Below, in pieces: positions 1 to 10,704 of a stretch of DNA of 64,000 nucleotides (position 1 is its first letter; the number at the start of each line of letters is the position of its first letter). Under the pieces are notes generated by a model. The model was not told where the DNA came from. It saw only the letters and a list, made by a program, of their open reading frames with translations, and did not search any database. Source of the DNA: Cloeon dipterum (Eukaryota; Arthropoda; Insecta; Ephemeroptera; Baetidae). The stretch spans positions 16,430,001-16,494,000 of the forward strand of contig NC_088786.1 in the NCBI RefSeq assembly GCF_949628265.1, written 5' to 3'. Position numbers and translations under genes: made by a program.

Positions 1-1533
1 CCGACAAGTGTGGCGCCCTCGCCCCTCCCCCATCTCTCACTGCTATGAATTGCACAAATTAAATTAATAAATTGCTAGCGTTTAAGACAAGACGATGTTT
101 ATAGTATTGAAATTATATAAAATTAGGCACCAAATTAAAAAAAAGTTTCATTAATAAGTTGAAAATAAGGATTTCGTTTACAACCAAACATGTTTCGCAA
201 AAAGAAAGTGACATACAGTATAACCACAGGTTAAATAGATCTAAAAATAGCCGCGCGTTTAAGTTGAATCTAAAAATATTGTTCACGAGATGTGAGAGAA
301 ATAGCGAATCCCGACTGTGGCCAATGGGCACTGTGAGTAAGAGGGCAAGTCGACGTCACTTCTTTTGCAATGTTTGCTGTACGTATTTTCCAAGCGTACC
401 GAAGCTAACATATATAATAACTGACTGTTCATGTAAGCTTTCATTGAACGATACCAGGAATTTTCAATCGCGTTGGCGTTGATAACACCAGGAAGACCGC
501 AATGTCACACATTGCTTTATTTGCAGGTTTGACATGTCAAAGTTTTTGCCGACAACGAGGAAAAAGGCACTTGACAATAAAAATGAGCGCTCGCGACAGA
601 TAATTTGATGACAAACGAATCGGGCCAATTGCTTGGGTGATATTCGAACATTTTTGTGTCACGAGCGCCTTTTAATGTCTCTGCTCCATTTGCGGCGATA
701 TGAAAGCTTGAGCGGCAAAAGAGCATGTTGCTTCAGTGACAAAAAACCCAAATATCTCTAGACAGCTCTAATTTACTGCTTCTGTGTAATCAAGTTAATG
801 TCAGTTGGTATTACCTGGCTACCTTGCTCGCGTGTTTTGCACTTTAACGTGAATTAAATCTTCCCGCTGGCCAACAAACAATATTACCGATGTGGTCTCG
901 TGTGCAAGTTGAGAGAAGTTCAAGCAATGGTGGTCGGCACCGACATGCTGGCATGCGGGTGCGATAAAGGATATCCTGCAACTTATCAGGCCTCCTTGCT
1001 TCGCCGTTTCCTATTGGTTTATTTTGCTTGACGTCACGCAGCGCGAAATCGGAACGCTCCAAATAAATTTAAATCATTTAGGGATATTTTATGGGTAATT
1101 TTACGATTTGGCGATGTTAATATTTCCATCCAATTTAATATTTTAATGTAATATAATTCCAGCAAGTTTATAAGTAAGCTTTGATTTCAGCGTTTCTCTT
1201 GGGTTGTGATAATATATACATATACATATTGTAGGACTATAGGACTACTCATATGATCTAGTTTTGAACTGGAAATCCCTTTTTATTTCCCTTGCCCATG
1301 CCCATAGTATAAAGTGGACCATAGTTCAAAACATCTGTGCAGGGTAAACAGAACTAAAATCTTCCCTAAATATCAATTTACAACTAATGTAATATTTCCT
1401 TAGCACCATTAGCATCCTAAAGTTGAACAATCTATATAATTCAACTGAACACGATCATGATCATCACGTGACTGCAAAGTTAGCGATATAGTGCGAACAA
1501 CTTAACCTGACAGTGTGACAGTGACCTCTTCTC
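1..1533. other. Gene-free left edge
   Basis: No open frame here resembles a known protein on either strand. The interval is the upstream region of the zinc transporter gene and perhaps the end of an off-window gene. The only structure I noticed is a perfect 14-bp palindrome, TTTGACATGTCAAA, at 528-541. The 5' UTR and promoter of the transporter probably lie in the last few hundred bases. Confidence 0.5.
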
Positions 1534-3340
1534 GTGATGTCATCTCTCGGGCGGAATAGTCGCCTTCCGCAAGACTTAGCAGCTAGAATGCTGATTGAGA
1601 ACTCCGAGCAGCCATTGCTGGGTGCTGAGGAAGAGGAGGATGACGAACTTCCAACCTTCTGCGTGCGTTGTCGGAGCCTCTCAGGCTCGCTTGGTGAACC
1701 GTGGCGCACCGAGTGCAATGGACACCATCCGCCTAGCATGTCCACCCCTCAACTTGTTATTAATGCAGATGAACCTGACGTTCCTCTCCTCTCAAATGTG
1801 GTACCAATTAAGCTAGTTTACTCTCGAGTACTTGTATTGTTAAATCGTGTATGATGTTTTAGGAGGGATATAACCACACAACGCTGTTACCATCCCTTGA
1901 GGACTATCATTGTCATTTCTCTTCCCAAAAAGAAGCGTCTTCGTCAGCTTGGAAGCCTCTCTTAGCTGCCACACTGATGTGCTTAATTTTTATGGTACTC
2001 CTTTAAAAAAAATGCTGAGTTTTTATTAAACGATAACAATTCTAGATTGCAGAAGTCATTGGAGGCTACCTCGCAGGCAGTCTCGCTGTAATGACAGATG
2101 CCGCTCACTTGATGTCAGACTTTGTGGGGTTTTTGGTTAGCCTCTTCGCAATATGGGTCACGAAGTGGCCTGCCAACAAGAAACTGCAATTCGGTTATCA
2201 TCGAGCTGGTATTTTAGGCACAAAATGAATCGTTTGGTGTTGAATCATATATTTGTTCTTTTAGAAATCTTGGGTGCTCTATCCAGCATTTTGATCATCT
2301 GGGTTCTGACTGGCATATTCGTATATCTAGCAATTCTGCGTGTGATCCATCAGGATTTCACAATCGAACCAGACACGATGATGATTGTTGCTGCCCTTGG
2401 AGTTGTAGTTAATATATTGTACGCGACCATATTTATATTAGCCTCGACCCCTGACCCGATATATTTTCAGCATGGGCCTTGCACTTCACGGAGCTTGTTT
2501 TTCTTCCCATGGACATTCTCATGGACAACACAGCCATGATGATTCAAACAGAAACATTAACATCCGAGCTGCCGTGATCCACGTGGTTGGAGACTTGGTG
2601 CAAAGTGTTGGCGTATTCATTTCTTCGATAGTAATTAAATATTACGTGAGTCGTTTTGTAATGCCTGTTCCCTGATAAAATTTTTGTCCAAATTCCGCAG
2701 CCAGAAGCAAAGATAGCAGATCCGATTTGCACCTTTGTGTTTTCCCTGCTTGTGCTTTGTACCACTGGACCAGTGATGCGGGATGCTGTGCGAGTGCTGA
2801 TGGAGGGTGCACCGCGTCACTTGGACTATTCTTCGGTACTGAATGCGTTGCAGGGCATCGAAGGCGTGCGCATGGCCCATAGTTTGCAGCTATGGAGTCT
2901 TTCTCTAAGTCAGACTGCCGTGACTGTCCACCTTGCTGTTGGTAAGCTTGAAAATCTACAATTTTGCTAGAGATTAGGAAACACTGGGAAAGCTCTGCAG
3001 TCCTGATTTATGAGGGCCATTAAATTTGCTCAAGTGCTCTCCACTGCAGAAGGCTTTAATTTGACTCAAGCCATTGCCTTAAAATGACGTGACTGCTGAT
3101 TGTGAGACCTCTCCCTAGTTATCATAAGATGTTCTCTTGAAATCCCACCTTTTACCTCTCATTTGATTTAATCTTAAACTAATCATTCTAGATTCATCTG
3201 TGGATCGTGACCACGTCTTGAACATCGCGAACAAACTTCTGCGCCGCAAGTTTAACATCAGCATGAGTACAGTTCAAATTGAACGATTCCAACCAGACCT
3301 TATGAACAACTGTGCCCAATGCCAGCCTTTCGCAATATAA
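1534..3340 (+). CDS. Zinc transporter, SLC30/ZnT family (ZnT2/3/8-like)
   Basis: Seven exons: 1534-1800, 1863-1994, 2046-2208, 2265-2418, 2471-2645, 2701-2941 and 3192-3340. They encode 426 residues with all phases closing. The product is a cation-diffusion-facilitator that moves Zn2+ out of the cytosol into vesicles or out of the cell by proton antiport. The N-terminus is acidic and cytosolic. The transport-site motifs are visible: TDAAHLMSD (HxxxD, TM2) and HVVGDLVQS (HxxxD, TM5). A short His-rich loop (SHGHSHGQHSH) lies between TM4 and TM5. The C-terminal part contains the usual cytosolic dimerisation domain and ends near ...CAQCQPFAI. Length and the His loop match the ZnT2/3/4/8 subgroup. 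I cannot say which paralogue. Introns are very short (51-62 nt) except the last (250 nt). The start is the first ATG of the exon that joins in frame. Confidence 0.93.
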
Positions 3341-4873
3341 ATCCTCGAGAGATTGAACTCAGTCGTGGGATACTCAGTCGTGATTGTTGAAATGTGATAA
3401 GAAATCGGTACGGAGCAATTGAGACATAATTATTCCACAATTGAATCATGTCTTGCAATGCAGGCAATAAGTTTTTAGTTTTAATACCTCCACGAACATT
3501 ACTATTTAGTTAAAAAAAACCAAACTCATAACAGAACAGAAGATTTTAACTTTTTTGTTATTTTGGAGATCTGCTGGATAACCATCAAGTGCAAGTTTTA
3601 AGTTTTTTTTCATTAGTCCCATTTAGTTGTCTTAATCTTAATTGGTTATATGTTAAGGTTAAAATTAAATTCAATCGATATTAAGATATTCATGATCTGG
3701 GCACAATCGACTGGTACTGTGGTTAAAGTGAATCAAAAACGCATAAAAAGCATAGGCGATCGGTGGATTTGGATACACCTCAAGTGGCAGTGGCCCATAT
3801 CGTGGAAAAAACCGGAAAAAACCATATAAACCGTAAATGGGGTAAATGGTATACAACAACCTCCCAACCAAATTGTAAAGCCAAAGTACATAGTATATTA
3901 CAATTTAATTATTTTAGTTTTGTTAATATTTTATAAGGTAAAAGTTATTTCTTTATTCCAGATCCAAAAATAGATAGTATAAGAGCGCACAAATTTTATT
4001 ATTGGAGATCTATATACTTTTAGACTTAAATAGTAAAATATTCACTTTGTAACTCACTCACTTTTATAAAATAATAGCTCAGCAAATAAAATCAAATTTA
4101 ATTTTTGTCACAATTAATTAATCAATTGGAGAGTAAAAATTTGGGTGTTTGTCGAGCGAGGTGCGCATTTTAAACTCGACGACCACGACAATTTCCCTAA
4201 CCAAAATGTCTTTGTGCACCATATTTTTATAACATTTAATTCAGCATTTTGATAGACGTGCTTGTTTTGTTTATTCTCAATCAGCAATCAGCTTATCCAG
4301 TCAATAATTGCACCAAAACAAGTAAAAAATTGAAGTCGCTGTCACATTCACGTGCTCTCCCACTACTTTTAAGTGACTTTGGCTACCACTTGCTGCTTAT
4401 GGGATTTTACGTGTTAAATTTGGAGGTCGCTGATTGGTCCCAATTTCCCATTTGATTTAACCCGTGGATTCGTGTGGCACTAGCCTAGCACACGGGTCGC
4501 TAGTACGCATGCGCTCGTGTGCTTGCGCTCTAGAGCGAGCAGGCGGCAAGCCTGCAGACTGAAATATATAGCAAACAAAGAGAAATTTGGCCAGGAAAAT
4601 TGAAATTTAGGAATTTTTCCTTCCTGCCTCCTTTAGACACCCCAAGTGACCCTTGACCCACTTACATGCACCGATCGCCTATGATAAAAAGAACATCAGC
4701 CTTGTTTTCAATCGAGGTTTCCAGGTTTTTATATATTTTGTGACACATCACGTGAATCAAAAATTAATAACATCACAGCCATTATGTATGAAACATGATG
4801 CCACATTTGTGTGCTGTACCAATACAAGATCTATTTTTACAGAGTTGGCAGTTTCATTCATTTGTTTCACATT
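3341..4873. other. Convergent intergenic interval, ZnT / STRAD
   Basis: This holds the 3' UTRs of the two convergent neighbours and AT-rich spacer. No credible coding region was seen. A locally GC-richer patch at about 4470-4560 has a palindromic TACGCATGCGC stretch that resembles an NRF1-type site. It could be a distal regulatory element, but nothing else supports that. Confidence 0.5.
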
Positions 4874-7147
4874 TTAAAAGTTCCATTGCACACTGTCTAG
4901 TTGAAGGTCAGAAATTCTCTCGGCGGTCATATCAGTGAGCATGTCTGTAAAGCAAAATCAGTCACTCATTATTTTTTAATCTTTTCACTTGGAAATTTTA
5001 AATCGTAAGTGTTTTATAAATAAATGGTTATTTGATAAAATTTTCCATATTCTCATTTTGAAGTTAAAAAAGATACATTACCATGGTTGATAGCAGCGCA
5101 GGCTTGATTGGCCAAGTATGGAGACAGCACTGCCGCAAGGGAGCCTTTCCGACACTGTTTGAAGAAAGTGTGGTTGAGAAGGCGGGCGGGAGATGGTCGC
5201 ACGTTTGATGCTCTCGACAGACAAATCTCTACAAAGTGGTGGAAATTCTCAGAAAACTCCCTCTTCTCAACAGCACTGAGTGCAGCTTCCTCAGCTTCAG
5301 ACATTTCTGCACTTGTTCCAACTCCTGAGTCAGGCTGCTGACTGCTTGCTGTAAAACACAGCTATCTCAATAATCAGGGCTCGGACCTCAAAATTTAACA
5401 CTACTTGCTTATCATCAAACAAAAAAGCAAGAAAAATTTAACAAACTTTCAAAAGGGAATTTTTTTAAATGGCAAGAAAGAGGAATTATTTACTTTCTGT
5501 CAGGTAGGGCACTGCATATTTGTCCAAGAGTTGAGGGCAACGTCCTCCAATTTTTTCAGTAAGCATTAAAAGAGGTTCCATGTCGGCGAACGGGACAATG
5601 CCATTGGCCATTTCACAAGTTGTTATTCCGAGACTGAACACGTCTGACTTAGAATTGTAACCCATCATGTCCTAGAAATTTGAATAAAAGATTAATATGC
5701 AGCAAAAGTTATTATTCTGTTCACCTGTTCGAGAATTTCAGGGCTCAGCCAATTAAGGTTTGGCAGTGTGCTAGAGGGAAAGTCGTGCAGACACTTGAGC
5801 CACTTGCCGCCTTTAATGATGCTACAAGCGTAACGAAGACCCCCTATTCTTACTCTGCCTCTTTGACACACAAACAAATGACTAGCTCTGATGCTCCTGA
5901 AATATAATTTTTAAATCTCAAACAGAAACCAGAATTTCTTGATCAAAAATACCTTAAAATGATTCCCTGATGATGAATGTAGTCCAAGCCATGCAATGCT
6001 TCGCGCAAAATGAAGGCAACTGCAAGCTCAGGAATTCCGCTTGGAAAGTAGTTTGTGATAAGGTCATTGCAGGAACCTAGGTCCATCAGAGGAGACAAAA
6101 TACAAACTGACTGGTCCCACACGAAACTGGCCACACAAGGCAAAACATTGGGGTGTTTCAGCTGCTTCGCCATACACACCTCAAACTGAAACCAAAAATG
6201 ATTTTAAGAAAAAATCAACTCTGCGTTGAAAATGAATTCTGGACGATTAGCTAGTAGTGAAAATTGAATGAGGAAAATTAAATAAAACTTCCTCGCCCTG
6301 TACAGCATCTGTTTAAGGCCTCCAAAACGAAATTCATAATCGCAGTAGAGTGTACTTCTGATGAGGCCTTCAAGGCCAAAACAGATACTGTACAGTAGGA
6401 GTAAGTATATTTAATTATTCCTCACAGTATTTCACTATTAGCTAACCATTCAGATTTAATTTTCCTTACATAGAAGTGTCATTCAGCTTTTTTTAAATTT
6501 AAATATAAAACCTATTGTAAATAATGTAGATTTTGTGGGGAACAGTGTGAAAAATATCATATTTTGAAATGTTTAATAAAAAAAGAATTATGTAGTTTAA
6601 AAGAAGCAGCAAAGACTTGTAAGAATTGATTGTATAGGATTAGTGTCGCACGCATATGTGCGTTAAATAATAAATTCATTCAAATATAAAACCTACGTAT
6701 GTGAATTTCCTTTTTCTTACCAAAAGATTCTTACCAAAGATTAAATTTGTTTAAAACGAATAATTTTTTCAAAATTATTATTTTATTATTTTATATATAA
6801 AATTTCTCAAAATAATTTTATGCAAATTATACTCGTGAAAAAATGGAATAGAACCTGACCCTTATGAGATCCTCTTCCTCAGAGGTCAGTCTGTCGAGCT
6901 CGTAACGTTTGGCAGCGAGGAGTGTGTTTGTGGGCGAGTGCCTGACCATAGCCACAATGCCAAATATGCCGGTGCTCTGACCCAGATCAGACATAATTTC
7001 ATAGTCCGAGGCTTTGGGCGTTAATTGAAGGTTTTCAGTCTCATCCTTGGGAAACAGTAGGTAAACATCAGTCAGCACTTTTGCCTCTTACGAGCACCAA
7101 GCCGAAGGAAATGAATATTTATTTCTCACCATTGCTGCGTACACCAT
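4874..7147 (-). CDS. STRAD: STE20-related pseudokinase adaptor STRAD
   Basis: Exons in transcription order: 7147-7130 (tentative), 7084-6860, 6185-5953, 5896-5725, 5671-5494, 5348-5082 and 4944-4874, giving 387 aa. STRAD is a catalytically dead STE20-family kinase that binds LKB1 together with MO25 and activates LKB1 in the cytosol. The kinase fold is recognisable, but the catalytic HRD is replaced (LRSIRASH, cf. HRSVKASH in vertebrate STRAD) and DFG is GLR. The SPE and DVFSLGIT segments are present. The lysine of the VAIK position appears kept (LLAAKRYEL). The C-terminus ends in WNF, equivalent to the WEF tripeptide that docks into MO25. Exons 2-7 are firm. The 6-residue first exon is inferred only from a donor (AATG|GTGAGA) and a weak acceptor, so the exact N-terminus is uncertain. 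Confidence 0.88.
6287..6406. repeat. Foldback hairpin in STRAD intron 2
   Basis: Two imperfect inverted arms of about 35 bp (6287-6321 and 6372-6406) share CTGTACAG(C/T)ATCTGTTT and a GGCC block. They flank a ~50-bp loop. The element sits inside the intron between STRAD exons 2 and 3. No clear target-site duplication was seen. It is probably a small MITE-like foldback element; a hairpin RNA precursor is the alternative. Confidence 0.6.
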
Positions 7148-9370
7148 CAGGTCTCCTTGGTGCGAATTTAAGCGGCTGCTGTCGGCCGGAGTGGTCCGAA
7201 TCCACCTGGTGTGAAGCTCAGGGTGTGGTGCTAGTGTTCAGACGATTCCGCAAGGGTGGTTCCGCCCTTCAGGCCGGCTCAGGCACTGACCGAAATATTA
7301 ATGTTTGTCCCGGTTGCGAGAAACACAGCCCTGGTGGTATGGTAAACACGGGACACGCCCATTTCCTTTTTGGATCTTTTCGTAGGTGGGGAGACGCGCG
7401 ATTTGTCTCCGGGAAAATTGCGAAAAAAGGAAAATGCGAAAGATGAGTGAGTGAAAGAAAAAGAAAGGTATTAAGTGGAGAGCTAAAATATTGCGCATAA
7501 AATGCATGGAATTTAAAGCGTCTGATTCTTGGAGATCTTGCAAAAAGCATTTTCAATAGAAACTGTTATTATATCGTTTAATAAAGAATACAAAATCATA
7601 CAAATTAGAGGTAACTGCTTGCATTCCTAAAATTATTGATTCTCTCATTCGTTTCTCAGCAGTTGATTTCTGACCATAGCCAGCGTACATTTGTCCAATG
7701 GAGAGGCCGCGTACTCTGTTTCCTGTAGGCTGCTGCTTTTCGGACGCTGTTGTAAATAAATATAATATTTCACCTTTTATTCATAATGAATTATCCTTGT
7801 AATTTTTAAAATGGTTTATAAAAGAATACAACCCTGTAAAATTGGAAAGTACCTTAAGCAGAAAACTGATTAATTAAATCTATGCTGCGCGTGTTTGCGC
7901 TCTAGTTGTAAAACCACCAGTACGCACTGTTTCAAACAGTAGTGAAATGTGAAAAATACAATCCTGTGGGTATCAATTTAAGTTTCCACTAGTTTGGTGC
8001 GTGGTAGGTTCAAATATTTAAAATGGTGTTACTAAAACAAATAAACACAGGCACTTATTTTTCCATTTTTTCAGTTTATTTTTATTCAAAAAACAGGTTA
8101 AATTATAGTGAGCTTATACACAAGGTATTGATTCAGCTAACTGCGTTCGAGGCTGAGCGATTTCAACCCCAAAGACAACAAGCTACAAGAATTCGCGTAA
8201 TTTCAATTATTAAAATTTACATCATAATCGATATCATTTTTTTATTAAAAAATTTGTACTTGGCAGCATGATACAATCGCGTCGTGTGTAATTGTATGAC
8301 TGGCTCCTGTCAGCCCCCTCATGGTGCAAAGCTTGCTTTTGTATCTCTTCATTAAAAGTGTTGGTCATACAAAAATATTGTGTTTCCGAGTAAAGACGTC
8401 ATCATCAGTCCATACTGTTTGGCAAAAACGTCATTTTGAGAAGAAACAATCAAGGTTTCTAATTAATCGGCTGCGTCAACAAGTCTGTCAAAAAAGTAGA
8501 AAGGCCGAATGACGAGCTGCAATTTTCCTCCCAAAAGTAGTGTCTTTCCAGATCCAATTCAACAAGAAGAACTCCTCCCTCCTCTTAAAAGTAACCATGT
8601 ATAAAAATGAAAAATAGCTCTTAAAAATTAGGACTGCATGCAAAATCAACAAGTGAAATTTAAATTTTGCGTGTTTGGACTTGGCGGACTCCGGAGCAAT
8701 TTTACACAGGGAAATTAATGGTGAAGAAGCAAGAGCTGAATTTTGAAACTATTTTTGAAAGTCGATCAGTCTTGGTGCAGGCACTGAATCGGTTAGCGTG
8801 GTCCCAAATGTGTATTTTTTCCGTTTCGCAATCTCTCAATGGCAACATAGAGCAAGAGGTCTAAAATTGCTTCGGATTTGTGCAAGACGCAAAATAATGC
8901 TTCAAAACGTCAACAGAAACAACAGAAAAAAAGAAGAAGAATTGATACTCGGGACAAGAAACGGTTAATAAAGTCGCGTCCCAGTTCAGCAAAAATATAA
9001 TCATCTCGTAGAAATATAAATCTTACTCCACCTCCTTGATTTTCCTCATAGCATATTCCCTCCCTCACTTTGCAATTTGTGACATCGTCAAACTTTCTGC
9101 CTCGTAAAAATACAGGTCTCGGCAATCACAAATTCAACCAATCGACACTTTGACCGAAAATTTTGGTGTTTGGATGAAAAAATATTAGTCGTTTTTTATA
9201 CACAAGTTGTCTTATAGTCGATCAACTAATTAAAATTAGGCGGCACACATCACATGAATTCGCGCAGAGACCCACAGAGCTGCCGTTTGAGTCTCGTGTC
9301 TGCTGCCCTAGCCTACATGTAACAGTAAGTACACAGTCGAAGTCGGCACCCGGGTCTGCCGATGTGGTGT

Positions 9371-9393
9371 CGACGACGACGACGACGACGACG
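9371..9393. repeat. (CGA)n trinucleotide microsatellite
   Basis: A run of about 7.7 CGA units in non-coding sequence. Confidence 0.9.
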
Positions 9394-9497
9394 CATCGTA
9401 TTGAATCGCTCGTTAACTAGCATGAGAGTCGCATATTTCCTTAATACTGCTGGTCATACAAAACCACCAATAATGTGTCGTGTATAGTAATGTGAGA

Positions 9498-9526
9498 GTG
9501 TGTGTATGTGTGTGTGTGTGTGTGTG
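9498..9526. repeat. (GT)n microsatellite
   Basis: About 14 GT units, interrupted once by an A, in non-coding sequence. Confidence 0.9.
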
Positions 9527-10533
9527 ATTATTATCCGTAATTTTATAATTATTACGCATGCAAAACACTGAATTGAGTAAGAGAAAGTGACACCAACATT
9601 AACTCGCTAAATACAGTAGTAGAAAATATTACTCCAATTTATCACCGAAGGATAAAAAACAGAGGTGTGCCCCGAGTGCTGCCGCGAAGCACCGCTAGCA
9701 TTTTCGTTTTCGTTTCATTTTCACTTTCTTATTGCCTCTGCTGGGGTGAGATCATTGAGGGATGCTTAGCCACTGGGGCACGCGCTGGTCAACCGAAATG
9801 GCACATCACATGGTTCACAACAAGCCAGCCCTCAAGCGGACCACTTTGCAAAAAATGAGTGCTTCTGCTCGTCAAGTTTTCATCAAAATTGGTCAAAAAT
9901 AGAATTCGGCTTTTGATTCGTTATTCTAAAAAAACTGTGATGGGTGCAAGAGTGTGGTTTACTGGGACAGGTCGGTGTTAATATACAATTATTTCGTTCA
10001 ATGGCATTCTCAGAGGATTATAATTACAAAGGCGATGCATGACTTTTTTTATAAAAGCGCCACTACAATTACATTATAAAGATAAAAATGTAACAAAACA
10101 CACGTATTTTTTATTTTATCAGAGCCGTAGTAAGAACGTGGAGAATGATGCTGTAATAAATTGCCATCGATGGACGCTTCACAATACAGAACGCAACTTT
10201 CAGTTGAAAGACTCTTTGGGGGAATTTAAGTAGGTTATTTACTTAGTTTTAGTACTAGAAGCGACGGGGAGGGTTGAGTCAAAAAATTAACCAAGAATTT
10301 GAAGGCGGTAGAGGAAAAGAAAAAATATTATTTTAAAATTTAAACTGGCTTTAAGTCCAAAATATTGGAATTTTCTCAAGAGTTAAATAAATGAGCGGGC
10401 TTTAGTTTGAGAAGCGTCCTAAGTAATGCTTGCAAAACGCGGCTCTTATATAAGGAAAATTTTGTACCGAGTCAATCACATGAATGTCCTCTTTCAAAGC
10501 CGTAGCCGCACGCTCATTGAATCGAAAAAGCAG

Positions 10534-10557
10534 AGTGTGTGTGTGTGTGTGTATGTG
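10534..10557. repeat. (GT)n microsatellite
   Basis: About 12 GT units with one TAT interruption, in the region expected to be RFX7 3' UTR. Confidence 0.9.
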
Positions 10558-10704
10558 CTCTCGCAGCGCCCATCAAAGTCGACACTATGCAGAAGCACCG
10601 GCTGATGGCCCAATTGTAAAGCCACGAGAAGTACAAAAAGTAAGGCTGGAATGCTCATGCTATCAAAAAATAGTTTTCCACGTACAAAAAGAGATGGTTG
10701 TGCG

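Larger units (their letters stand above)
7148..10704. other. 3.5-kb gene-free interval between STRAD and RFX7
   Basis: The STRAD promoter must lie at its left end and the RFX7 3' UTR at its right end. Open frames are short, compositionally poor and unrecognised. Microsatellites at 9371-9393, 9498-9526 and 10534-10557 are listed separately. A stretch at about 9255-9315 ends in a good donor (ACA|GTAAGTA) and could be a non-coding or 5' UTR exon, but I could not join it to anything. Confidence 0.4.

Noticed and set aside
7081-7446. 121-codon plus-strand open frame upstream of STRAD
   Set aside because: It covers the presumed STRAD first exon and promoter on the other strand; no homology was recognised.
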